In this document: one piece after another, positions 8,963-18,946 of the stretch | How positions within the stretch are numbered: position 1 is the stretch's first letter | Layout: the number at the start of each line of letters is the position of its first letter | Assembly (NCBI GenBank): GCA_019155205.2 | Contig: JAHNZQ020000308.1 | Span: 3,372,344 to 3,400,158 of the forward strand | Length of the DNA stretch: 27,815 bases | DNA from: Gracilaria vermiculophylla | Taxonomy: Eukaryota > Rhodophyta > Florideophyceae > Gracilariales > Gracilariaceae | Reading direction: 5' to 3' | The notes under the pieces: model-generated | What the model was told of the DNA's origin: nothing | The model's input: only the letters and a program-made list of their open reading frames with translations | Database searches by the model: none | Translations under genes and position numbers: made by a program

Positions 8963-11900
8963 ATGGAAGATAACCGTGTGTCTATGGGGATCCATTCCAT
9001 TGGACTCTTTCCGATATGCATCTGTTGCAAAGTGGGACTTCCTTCTCGTCGCAGGGTCCTCGAGCACATTACCCACAACCATGGAGTTGACAGTGTTAAC
9101 GCCAAGATTCTTTCAACGACTGTTTGGAACAAAAAGCTCACCATGGAATCCTCTCTTCCAAAGTCTTTTCTGTGGAGGTATTATCCGTCTGGCCAAAAAC
9201 ACTCTAAATCTTCGGTTCAAGTGTTACAGCAGGATAATTTCTCACCCCTTCCTCCACTACTAGGCCTTTCTATAGTGGAAGATTATAAATGTTTCTCTTG
9301 TTCCTTATGCTACACGGACGTTAGAAGTCTTAATGCTCACCTAGTCACTGCCCACTGTCGTGACAATCCTCGTGCTGAAATCCAGCAGATGCAAGCTCGT
9401 GGAATAGTTAAGCTCCAGACTGTGTACGGGTGTAGAGCACGTTGTTTGTACCCGGTTCAAGATACTCCACCTGTGGGAGAGAAATTTTTAGCTGAATGTA
9501 ACGAAGACAACAGCCCTCTTCAACATAACTATCCTCCGACCCCTCCGGAATACGATCATGGAGTATCCGATGGGATGAAGAACTTCGCGGACAAAGTTAG
9601 GTCGAGTATCTGACATGCACAGATAAAGCGCACAACCTTTGTCCCTACCGATATGAAGATGAAGACAATGTTTCGAAAGGCAGTACACCTTTGCAGCCAA
9701 AGGAACGGCAATGATTCACTGTGGGACATGGTATTTCATGACGTGTTGGCATACCTTCTCGCGCTTCGCAATTTAACAATTGATATACCAAACTGTAGGT
9801 TGAAGGCTTTTAACTTGCAATCTAGGGGCGATACTCGTTACGAGTTCCGCCCCGTATCCGATAATTCTGCAAAAGGTTACGCTACAGAGATCTGTCGATT
9901 TGTAATGTTTTCGATCCGAACAAGGATAGACCATCCAGAGCTTTGCAAAGACGATACATCAGGCCTGGTCCCGTTGTATGTTCATGAACGTATGACAAAC
10001 CATTGAACACCTCCGCTGCAGAGGCGATATGAAAGATTAAATTTTCTCTTGCGATGTCTTGTGCTTGAAACAAGGCCTCTATTTTCCCGTTCAGCCTCCT
10101 TTGCCGTGAAAAACTTTGTGGCCGGCCGATGTGTTTACCAAGAAACTTTTGACACGGGTCTCGATGTGAAGACTTCACACAGATTTGCGGAGGCCTGAAA
10201 AATCTCAAAACCTCCCGCTGCTTTACAATATGCCATCTTTGCTTGTGCTGTACATGACATAGTATTCTGGAAGACAAAGCACACAACACATTCACCAACG
10301 TTCTTATCAGAAGATACGAACATTGAGATAAATCGCATTTGCTCTGCGGTAGACGTCAACAAACACACTGCAGCGTCCTTTGCTCGTTCTACACTCGATT
10401 TAACCATGGGCATCATCGACCAAGAAGATATTCGCGTCAGCTTTGAGACTTGTTATGAGCATGCAGTGTGTGGTATCGTGAAGGATGTTTATTTGTCTTT
10501 GAAACACCTTGGTAGTCTGGTTGAAAGTGCTCAAAATAATATTCACAACTTGATGTTCAAGTCCTTTCTTCTCGGGTCCAGCTTTCCTCATGGTTTCTTC
10601 ACAATGCTATACTCCTTGCAAGACAACTTCAAGGACAAAGCAGTTTGGGGTAATTTCATGTCTTGAATCGACAAACAGAACAATTGGATTAAGGTTAACA
10701 TCGTGTTTGTGTCTGCCAAGCTATCCCAACCACAAGGCTTGTTTGTTTTTACACCAGAGGTATCACGTTACTCTAATGCCAGCCTAGCAAGTGCCTGTGT
10801 CGATGTATGCGGAGTAACAATGTGGAAGTCAAAGGTATCAGCATGGCTGTGTGATGCACTAAAAGTACACGAACTTCTTCTGTTCTGCATACATATATCC
10901 TCTGGTTCTCCTACACGTGCAACGGAGATTCCCACTTTACGTCTGTCAAACGATTCCCACGGTATGAGAAACTTATTTTTTTCTCAGTTTCAGGCCATGA
11001 TTGTCACCACGTGGCTGAAGACCAGGAATATGAAAGGATTCTCCAAACCGGTTCCTCGTTTTCCAGATGCGAAGACAAGTGAACTCCTTCTTTTTTACAT
11101 TTCATTGATTCGTCCCGTTGAGGTGGCGATGATTTCGGCGCTGTACGGATCTGATTACGGAGAACTACAGTGGTCTTATCTTTTCAGCAACTAAGGCAAG
11201 CCGTTTTCCGAACAACATATTCGACGCATCATATCGAATCGTTTGCTCATAAACGGGATTCGTTTGGGATACAATGATTACCGAAATTTTACAGTTGGTA
11301 TGGTTCCCTTGATTGGACAAGCGAAGTCCTCATCTTTACTCGAAGAAATTGGCAACGAGTTTCAAAATGTAGGACATGTACAAGCTGGTCACAACGTTGT
11401 TATTGCAGAACGTCTTGATGCAAGATCCCGAAATGAGCTTTCAAAGCTTCAACGGTATAGCATTTGCGCATATCGCTCTTGGTCCAAGGAGTGGCATAAG
11501 TCTCTAGGTCTCTCCGCGAGCATTGGAAAGCGCACTCCAAAACAAGTAGGCTGTCAAGATCTTTCTATCAGGAAGAAGGCAAGAAATGATAAGGAATCTG
11601 AGTCAAATGTTCGGAAAGGTGTTCATGCGACGACTAATTTTCCCCCAGCCCTAGGCTCTTTGGTGCTTGCCCCGTCAAAACAGTTTACACCTCCGTCATC
11701 CACACCGAATATTCAAAGTACAGCAGCAACATTAAAAAATGAAGTAGCTTTGCGTTATCAGCTGTATAGACCGAAGAATTTTGACCTTTTGCTGCACACA
11801 CACACTACTGGTTCTATTTCCCTAACGAATGCAACCAATGACCCGGGAACCATCTACGGGCATGAACTACCTATATTTCTCAAACATCTACAGGCTATGT

Positions 11901-14002
11901 TATCATGTGTGGATGCACGTTTCCGTTCTATGGTTCAGTTCAAGGTGGTTGTTCGAATCGCGAAAAGGCGGGAAAACGTATTGGTCGTGATTCAAATAGG
12001 GGCGGGGAAGACAATTTGTTATTTGCTCCCCATCTTTACTGAGCGCAACTGTTACAGTATGGTCTTGGTCGTTCCACTGCGATCCTTGGCAAGCGAAATG
12101 AAAGTGAGAGCGGAGGGTTTTGGATCGAACGTTGCCACGAATATGAGCGGCTTCTATGAAGACGATGCTGATATTTACGTGTTTCTCCCCGAGCATGTAC
12201 GGGAGCAATCTTTCCAGAGACTTATAGAACGCATCGTTTCGGAGAGAAGACTGGCTCGTCTCATAGTAGATGAAGCTCATTTAACTGCATCCTGGTCTTC
12301 TTTCCGCAACAGCCTTAGAGACTTGTGGTATGGTCTCCTTGAAGTTCCGCCAAATACTCCTCGCATTCTTCGTACTGCAACCGCTCCACCTTCTGAGCGA
12401 TTCGATCTAGTAGCACAGCACGGCATTGAATTCTCAACTGTTTTTAGCGTACCTACTGTCCCGAAGAATATGTTGTTTTCTGTCGTCTACGCCGATCATA
12501 GTCTGGACATTAGTCGATGCCCCAAAGGAAAATGTCGCAGCAGTCACAGCCAGTTGCTGGAATCTGCAATGGATGCAATAGATGAAAAGCTGAATGAGCT
12601 TCTCTCATACCTTCCACGAAACTCGTCATTTCGCATTTTGGTGTACGTTACGAGAAGAATAGATGCTCAGAATATGGTTGATGTTCTTCAAGATACGTAT
12701 GGGACACAAGTGTTATCTGCTAAAGATCCCTCACATGTTTCAACTACAAAGCGTGTGTCTATACTTTCGTATCATACCGGTATGGGACCAGATATGCAAA
12801 CCTGTATGTACAATGCATGGATGGACCGCACTGATTGTGAAGAGATTCGTTCGGATGTATGTCCAACTAGCCGCATAAGACTTATGGTTTGCACTTGTGC
12901 TTTTGGAGCTGGTCTAGACGCCCCAGATGTTAGGCTCGTAATGCATGTTGGCGGCTCTTCCTCACTTTCTGATCACGTACAGGAAGCTGGTAGAGCTGGT
13001 AGGGATGAGAAACCGGCATTTTGTGTTACAGTGTTCACGAAGGAATTCGGGAGTTCTATGGAATCTTTTTTAGAGTCCAGGGCTAAGCAGAGGCGGAAAA
13101 AAGAAGATTTTGATTCAATGCACAAATGGAGAGAAGAACAGAAATGGCTGGAAAACAGAGTTTTATGTCACAAAAACTGGCTTTACTCATACATGGATGG
13201 CATTGAACCAGTTGTTTGTCTCCTTGACTCGGATTCTTTGAATTGTGATATATGTTTGGCACTCGACAACGGAAGTGCATCTGGCCGAATTCAAGAACAC
13301 CTCTCTTCCTTTCCTACATGTGAAATCCGCAGCCTCCCTCTTATTCCAAACACCGTACGTGCTTCGTTTGACACACCTTTGACCGCACAGAAAGAGTCTT
13401 TGAAGGTGGGCATATCTGTGAAGCATGAGGGACCGTTTGCGGGGGAGTCCAGTAGCGTTGACTGTACACTAGACGTCTATGAATCATTGCTTCGTCGTTT
13501 TGAAAACGATTGCCTCCCATGTCACCTTCTTGATTTATAAACTGTTCGAATGGTTAACCCAACATCCGGAAAAAATCACAATTGTTCGTGGATGCGCAGA
13601 AGGTATTTTCAATGCTTTTCAAGTCATCATAGAGTTTCAGTATGTCCCAACAAGCTCCGGGTCCCCCAAGGTAATTGTTACAGATGTGGCACCTCCTTTG
13701 TGAAAGGCGTTAATGTGCACAGGGAAGGATTTGGATTTGGACGTACTTGCATGCTTGTGCGTCTTCGTGGCCTGGGATGGATTTTGTGGCGTAAATCGGA
13801 GCAGTCAAGAATGAATGTTGTCAACTCGTTATTCTCCAATGAACAATGCAAAACGTTTCACGTCTACCAAGAATCTTCAATCCCGTCTGTAAAGTCCAAC
13901 GGCAACTCCACGGACTCCTTCTTCTCAGAGTGGCTTAACAACGAAGAAAACGATCTCCCAGGAATCCTTAAGTTAGGTTTTTGGTTTGCAAACAAAACCT
14001 AG
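8963..14002 (+). pseudogene. Zinc-finger / tyrosine-recombinase-like / RecQ helicase gene, copy 1
   Basis: A single frame spans 1,680 codons, interrupted by stops at 9611 (TGA), 10004 (TGA), 10196 (TGA), 10664 (TGA), 11192 (TAA) and 13538 (TAA) but with no frameshift. In order: two C2H2-like fingers (PICICCKVGL..HITHNH near codon 15-35 and YKCFSCSLCY..HLVTAHC near codon 110-135), a helical region, then a recombinase-like block with SGSPTRATEI (Arg 10916-10918), DYRNFTVGM and QAGHNVVIAERLDAR. Then comes a complete RecQ core: GAGKT near 12000, VDEAHL near 12270, TATAP, FGAGLDAPDV, QEAGRAGRDE near 12990 and a Cys-rich RecQ zinc region to about 13260. The tail after 13540 holds CYRCGT. The helicase resembles fungal telomere-linked helicases (S. 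pombe tlh, Magnaporthe TLH). The predicted nucleophilic Tyr is Asp (GAT 11417-11419). The full protein is not translatable. The 765 codons of 11243-13540 are open. Confidence 0.75.
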
Positions 14003-14533
14003 TACACAGTCTTAAAAAAGTATAGTTCCTTATAAAATAAATAGTCCATTCCCGTGGGTTGCACTTCACCGACTTTTGATTTACTACTGGTTTCTTCACT
14101 GCCCCCGCTTGATGCTGCCTGGCTTTTCTTTCGACAGGTACAATTCTGCTTCTTTTCGGGAGTGCACAAGTCACTTTTGCAATTTGCGTAATGTCCCGTT
14201 TTGCTATTTTGATATTGGGCTGGGTGTTATAAGATTGCCTTACTCCGTTCTGTGTCAGTATGCATCTTATTCTCGTGTTATGGCCTTGGAGACTTATGTG
14301 CTTTGCTGTGTAACTCAATTGTGTTGCATACAAACTGCGTGCGTTGTGATTTGCGCTCTACAATTCAGTTCGGAGACATGTTTTGCATTTTGCATGTGGT
14401 ATGGCCTGCTAGATTTGCCGTTTCACATTCCAACATCCATGATCGTCACATCCAGAGCTTTACAAAAACAATCATACTTCAGATGAGCCCCGTCCCACAG
14501 TGTTTAAGAGAATTAGGCGGGCACTGTCCAACA
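14003..14533. other. Spacer, probable 3' flank of copy 1
   Basis: An A/T-rich stretch with AATAAA-like runs (14030-14045) follows the last stop of the helicase gene and could hold its polyadenylation signal. Short open frames on the plus strand are Cys-rich but show no motif and do not persist. The repeat array begins at its right edge. Confidence 0.4.
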
Positions 14534-15218
14534 GAGCTTATTTAGCCAGGTACACCCTTTATCCTACCTTATTCCGAAACTGTGCGTTTGCCACGTGCGT
14601 TCAATAGCACTCGTATATTATTACAGAAAAATAACAACATTTTATCACGAACCGCGTTCAAAGGTGGCTATAGTTGCTATGGCCACACACGGTCCACATA
14701 CACTACCCCAAAATCATTACCTCACTTTAAAGGATACTACTAGAGCATAATTAGCAAGCTACATATTTGATGCTACCAATGTGCCAGGATCTGCGTTAAA
14801 AGCGTGAGTTCAATGGCTGCCGTAAAATATTATCAAAATTTAACATGCATTTTTCACGCGCCCTGTTCAATGGTTGCAGTAACTACGATGACAACACACG
14901 ATCCCCATACAAAACCCCCAAACCATTGCCGCACTTCAAAGGATTTTACTAGGATTTTACTAGGATATTACAAGAGTGAGAAATTTATGCGGGCACCATT
15001 GATCAGAGCTTATTTAGACAGCTACACATTTTATCCTACCAACTTCCGCAATTGTGCGTTTGCCGCGTGCGTTCAATAGTTTCCGTAAACGTTTTCGGAA
15101 AATTAATAACCGTTTATCACAAGCCCTGTTCAATAGTTGCTGTACTCGCTATGACAACACCCGACCCCCATACACTACCCCAAATCATTGCATCATATCG
15201 AAGGATATTACTAGGGGT
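14534..15218. repeat. Three degenerate direct repeats of about 210-260 bp
   Basis: Three units start near 14534, 14743 and 15006. Each opens with a GAGCTTATTTAG-like block followed by an AGCTACA..TTTATCCTACC-like block (unit 2: GAGCATAATTAG..AGCTACATATT). Each closes with a block containing TATGACAACAC, CCCCATAC, CCCAAATCATT and a final AAAGGATATTACTAGG-like end. Units 1 and 3 share TGTGCGTTTGCC and GCGTGCGTTCAATAG. Unit 2 has an extra internal duplication of GGATTTTACTA (about 14939-14965). The third unit runs into the methyltransferase-SET gene, whose first in-frame ATG (15151) lies inside it. It could be terminal or subterminal repeats of the element carrying that gene, or a satellite. Confidence 0.75.
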
Positions 15219-17061
15219 CACGATCAAAGCTTCTGCAGCCCTTTCGGAGTCCCCCTACCATGGGGAACGGGCAGACATCCTTCCACTGGGAACTGACATC
15301 CCCGCAAGTGTTTTGAACGCTATGGACTTGATGCACACGGACATTTTTAAGCATTATGCCATGTACTGTTGTGAATTTGTGGATCTCATTGACGCCCATA
15401 ACACCTTGCGTGATCAGGACTCCGTCACGTGCTTTCAAGCACAATTAATTCTCACTGATCCGCCATACGCAATTCGTTCTAGTCAGGCTCGTCCAAATAG
15501 TACGTACGATGTCCTAACTGTTGCAGCAATTAAACAGGTCACAGTGAAAATCAGTCGTTTGTTGCGAGCTGGAGGTCACTTCATCAGCTTCTGCTCTTTA
15601 GAACAGTTTCCACAGTGAGTGAAACTGTTCCGGAGCATTGATCGGCGAGAAGCAGACGGAAGTGTTACTCCTATGTTTCGCGTCGATGGGTGCCCGTTGC
15701 ATATGATTCGGGCGCCCGGTAACAACACGACTCCGCCAGGCAGGGCTTCCGGGGACCTCATTTCTATTACCCAGTACGCTGTTCATAGAGTGGGAACAGG
15801 GGTCACGCGGGCCCAAGAACACAAGATGGTCAACTATACTAATATCAGTTACATACCATCTACCGTCAGCGCCTAAAAAAATTTGATTGATCGTGTTCCT
15901 CCTGCCGAAATCAATGAATGTCTCATGTGGTCCCGTTACACAGAGACACATGAAAAGCGCCGGGAACCTGTTCGTCCAGAGCAAAAGCCCATCATTCTCA
16001 ACATGGAACTTATTGCTCGCTTTTCACAGCCCGGCGATACAGTTATAGACCTTTTTGCTGGAACTTTCTCAACCGCTCTTGCGTGCATGTCCTTCAAGTC
16101 TGGGGAGACTCGCAAGTTTGTCGGTTTCGAAATGGACAATGTCTGCTTTAACCATTCCAAACACCAGGCTATTAAGCTATTTTCTCGGTTTATTGCAAAT
16201 AATGTGGCGTCCGTTTCCGTAACACAGGGATTGGTTGATGCGGCACATGTAATCACAACCTACGTGAAGAACTACATTCGCCCATCTAGGACATGGACTG
16301 CTGTTCCTGGCTTCCCCCAGTATCAGAAATTCCCCGAGCACATCATTTCTTTCGGCGTCTCTAAATGGAACGCCATGCAATTCGTTTCCACAGGCAATGA
16401 ATTGGATCTGTCCAGATGGCCAGAGAAGTATCAAGGCCAATTCAATCTCATGGACGTTCCGGAACTCAGAGCCATGGAAACATCCTCCCTACGCCTTTTC
16501 GTGGCGCAGTCTACTGTTGCGCATCCATCCGCTGGGCTTGGTGTGTTTGCAAACAGCACTTTTGCCCAGCACGAAACCGTCTGCTACTTTTACGGAACGC
16601 TGGTATATCATGATATGTCTCGGCGAACCGAAATACACAAATCGTATGGTTCTGGCATAATGGGCGTTACACCTCAAGAGTTTCGCCCTTATTGCATGCA
16701 AGTGGATGTCCAGGGTCTTGACGTTTACCCGCTTGTCGGTTTCAATAAGGACAACAAAACGACAAGCGTTTGGATTTACCCGGCCCGGTTTTTCGTCGGA
16801 GGGTTTATTAACGATCTGCGCTACCTTTTGGATACCCCAGATTTCCATGCAGTGCAGGACGGCTTTAAACCTCGAAGAAGAGCCAATGTTTACATTGATC
16901 GTTCTTACATACCCATTCTGAGAAATATAAGACAGCTTGAAACGTACGCCTTACTTACGGTGAGAGCTTCTCGTTCCATTGAACGCGGTAATGAGCTTTT
17001 CATCGACTACGGAAATGCGTATGACTGGAATAACAATTTGGCTCCAACTTCTGAATCTTAG
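15151..17061 (+). pseudogene. DNA N6/N4-methyltransferase-SET domain fusion, two in-frame stops
   Basis: One frame with stops at 15616-15618 (TGA) and 15874-15876 (TAA) and no indel. First part: LILTDPPYAIRSS (catalytic DPPY, 15457-15468), a strand GGHFISFCSLEQF, then RPEQKPIILNMELIARF and GDTVIDLFAGTFSTALAC (SAM-binding motif, near 16048), followed by RKFVGFEMD. DPPY before the SAM motif is the permuted beta-class order of the N6_N4_Mtase family (PF01555). Second part, about 16490-17040: SAGLGVFA, GGFINDLR, RRANVYIDR, LTVRASRSIERGNELFIDYG and AYDW, the order and residues of a SET lysine-methyltransferase domain. The TGA at 15616 lies where the MTase family usually has Trp after a Gln/Glu-rich turn. 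ATG 15151 or 15322 could start it; the frame is open from 15052. DNA and histone methylation in one polypeptide is rare; activity in this copy is doubtful. Confidence 0.75.
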
Positions 17062-17681
17062 AAACATTGGCCCCCTTTCTTTTGCTTATAATTTACTTCT
17101 TTATACCCTCTTACTCATTCATAAAGTGCTTTTATAAGATGTATTGTTCAGTATAACCCCGAACATCTCTGTATCATACTTTTTCTACATATCCGGTACG
17201 GCATTCGTGTTCACCCCGACCTTTTTTTCATTACATTAACTCTAAAAAACGTGAGTTACAATGTCTTTGTATGTGCTTAGGTACATACTTCATTTCCACA
17301 TCCTTTTTTCAGTGCTTATCCTTCCCTTAACCCCTACGCATTATAAGACTCCAAAGAATATCGCGTACTTGTTCGTTTTCTATGCCAGATTCGAGCTTTC
17401 ATTGCAATTCGTTACGTCAAGCGTTTTCCATGGCTTTACATTGTACTTTTTATTCCGTCCCATGCGTCTTCCATAGAGCAACATTCATACAGCGCTCAGA
17501 GCTTACGTTCAGCAAAAATATATATGCCTCATATATTCTATTGTATTTATTATCATGTACACATATCGGTTTCTTGTGCTAGATCCATACTACACATTCT
17601 TTTTGCCCATCTTTTCTATACCATCTCATTGCATTCATTCTAACCCTTGAGACCACGCATTCAAATTGCAGCACCCTTTTT
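17062..17681. other. A/T-rich spacer, no supported gene
   Basis: A/T- and pyrimidine-rich sequence following the SET-domain stop. Short hydrophobic frames near 17261-17582 look like low-complexity noise. It may contain the 3' end of the methyltransferase-SET transcript. The right border is the telomere-like motif at 17682. Confidence 0.45.
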
Positions 17682-17712
17682 CTAAACCCCTAACCCCAGG
17701 CGCAAACTCGCA
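17682..17712. repeat. Telomere-like motif followed by CGCAAACTCGCA
   Basis: CTAAACCCCTAACCCC (17682-17697) is followed after three bases by CGCAAACTCGCA (17701-17712). The same pairing occurs at 26451-26477, with one base different in the 12-mer. A short CTCGC/GCGAG hairpin overlaps it. It marks an abrupt change from A/T-rich spacer to G-rich coding sequence and may be the left end of the KDZ-type element. Confidence 0.5.
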
Positions 17713-17785
17713 TGTAGCGAGAGTAAACTTTGCAGAATATCCAGCACAATATCCCCAAAGGTACAGTACATCATCCACTGCCCCA

Positions 17786-17826
17786 CAGCTCTAACAACGC
17801 ATCCACTGGATGCGTTGGTAGAGCTG
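17786..17826. repeat. 41-nt hairpin at the 5' end of the plus-strand gene
   Basis: CAGCTCTAACAACGCATCCA (17786-17805) pairs with TGGATGCGTTGGTAGAGCTG (17807-17826) across a one-base loop, with a single mismatch among 20 pairs. Three more pairs extend outward after one mismatch (CCC/GGG). The right arm is in-frame coding sequence of the following gene. It looks like a local inverted duplication or a foldback end. Confidence 0.85.
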
Positions 17827-18663
17827 CGGGCGGCACGGGAAAAGTTGTTTTCGCTACTTGGTTATGACTTGATAGCGAGACGTGTGAGACCTAGGGAGGG
17901 GACGGAGCTTGAGGTGGAATTGAAAAAGCCGTTAGAGGAGGCGAGAAGAAAGTTAATGGGAAATGAGGTGGAGAAGAGCCGAATCTTATGTGCATGGAGA
18001 ATGAGTGCGATTGACGATCTTACATATTCTGGATTTCAGGTTGCTCGAAGGTTAAGGGAATTTGGTGGGGAGGACATGTACTTTAAAAACGGAGCTGCGG
18101 TGAAAGTGCTGGCAGAGTTTATGGGATATAAGGTGGTACCGGGAGACGAAGGGAATACAGAATATGTGGATGGAACTGTGATGCATATGGCACGCTTGGA
18201 TGCTCGGATCGGATGTGTTTTGACTGCGTTGGACACGAATGTGGGCCGTGGAGGAAAACGGCAGTTGTTGTTTTCAAAGTTGTTTGGTGAGCATCTCCCG
18301 CTTGCTCTGGAGAACATAATTGGGGTGGCATGGGAGAGAGTGAGGGACCGGCACTATGAGGAATTGGAGAATGAAGGGTTCGACGAGGGGGATCCGCGTT
18401 GCATAGCAGGGAACGAGAATAGGAAAGTGACGGTTGCGCTTTGAATACCTTCGAAGCGAGAGATCTACTTGGCAGTGAGAGATGAGTACTTCGTGGAGCA
18501 CCTGAAGAAACGACTTGGAGGGGTGCTTGACTGTTATGTTGCTGCTTGTCGCCCGGAGGATGTGTGGATGAAGAGATTGCCGAATGAGAACGGAGGGAAT
18601 GGGAGGAATGGGTCAAGGGAAGAGCTCTTTAGTGAAATGGAGGGTGTTGAGGGAGGCGAGTAG
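17815..18663 (+). pseudogene. Unrecognised 283-codon gene convergent with the KDZ-type transposase
   Basis: An open frame from about 17686 to 18441, a TGA at 18442-18444, then the same frame continues to 18663 with coherent sequence (VTVAL-stop-IPSKREIYLAVRDEYF). The protein is charged and Lys/Arg/Glu-rich, with segments such as SGFQVARRLREFGGEDMYF, VLAEFMGYKVVPGDEG and ARLDARIGCVLTAL. No membrane segment or known motif is seen. No ATG precedes 17956 in frame, so the real start is there, in a missing exon, or upstream of the hairpin. The coding strand is G-rich, the opposite bias to its flanks, which it shares with the tail-to-tail transposase gene. This suggests both belong to one element. 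Function unknown. Confidence 0.5.
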
Positions 18664-18946
18664 TTGTTTAAGTGGAACGGATAGTTTATGGAGGTGTAGT
18701 GGAATGGGGATGGTACGGCTTTGAAGCGGTGTCGCGATAGAAGCGGTTAATGTAGAAACGATGGAAACGCCAATGAAGTCGAGAAGTGAAGGGCGGGGCG
18801 GGGTAGTTTTGTCGCACGACGTGCAGTGCACCGAGAATGGAAGTTGAAGGAACGAGTCCAAACGAAGGGGAAACGTTATCGTCTGTGGATAGTTTGGAGA
18901 TGGGAACGGGATTTGTAGTGTGGTTGTGTTCGTCATCTGTTGAACA

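Noticed and set aside
14252..14545. Cys-rich plus-strand frames after copy 1
   Set aside because: No motif, wrong frames relative to both neighbours and no persistence beyond about 100 codons.
17815..17840. tRNA-like GGTAGAGC word
   Set aside because: It is part of the hairpin and there is no cloverleaf or T-loop at the right distance.
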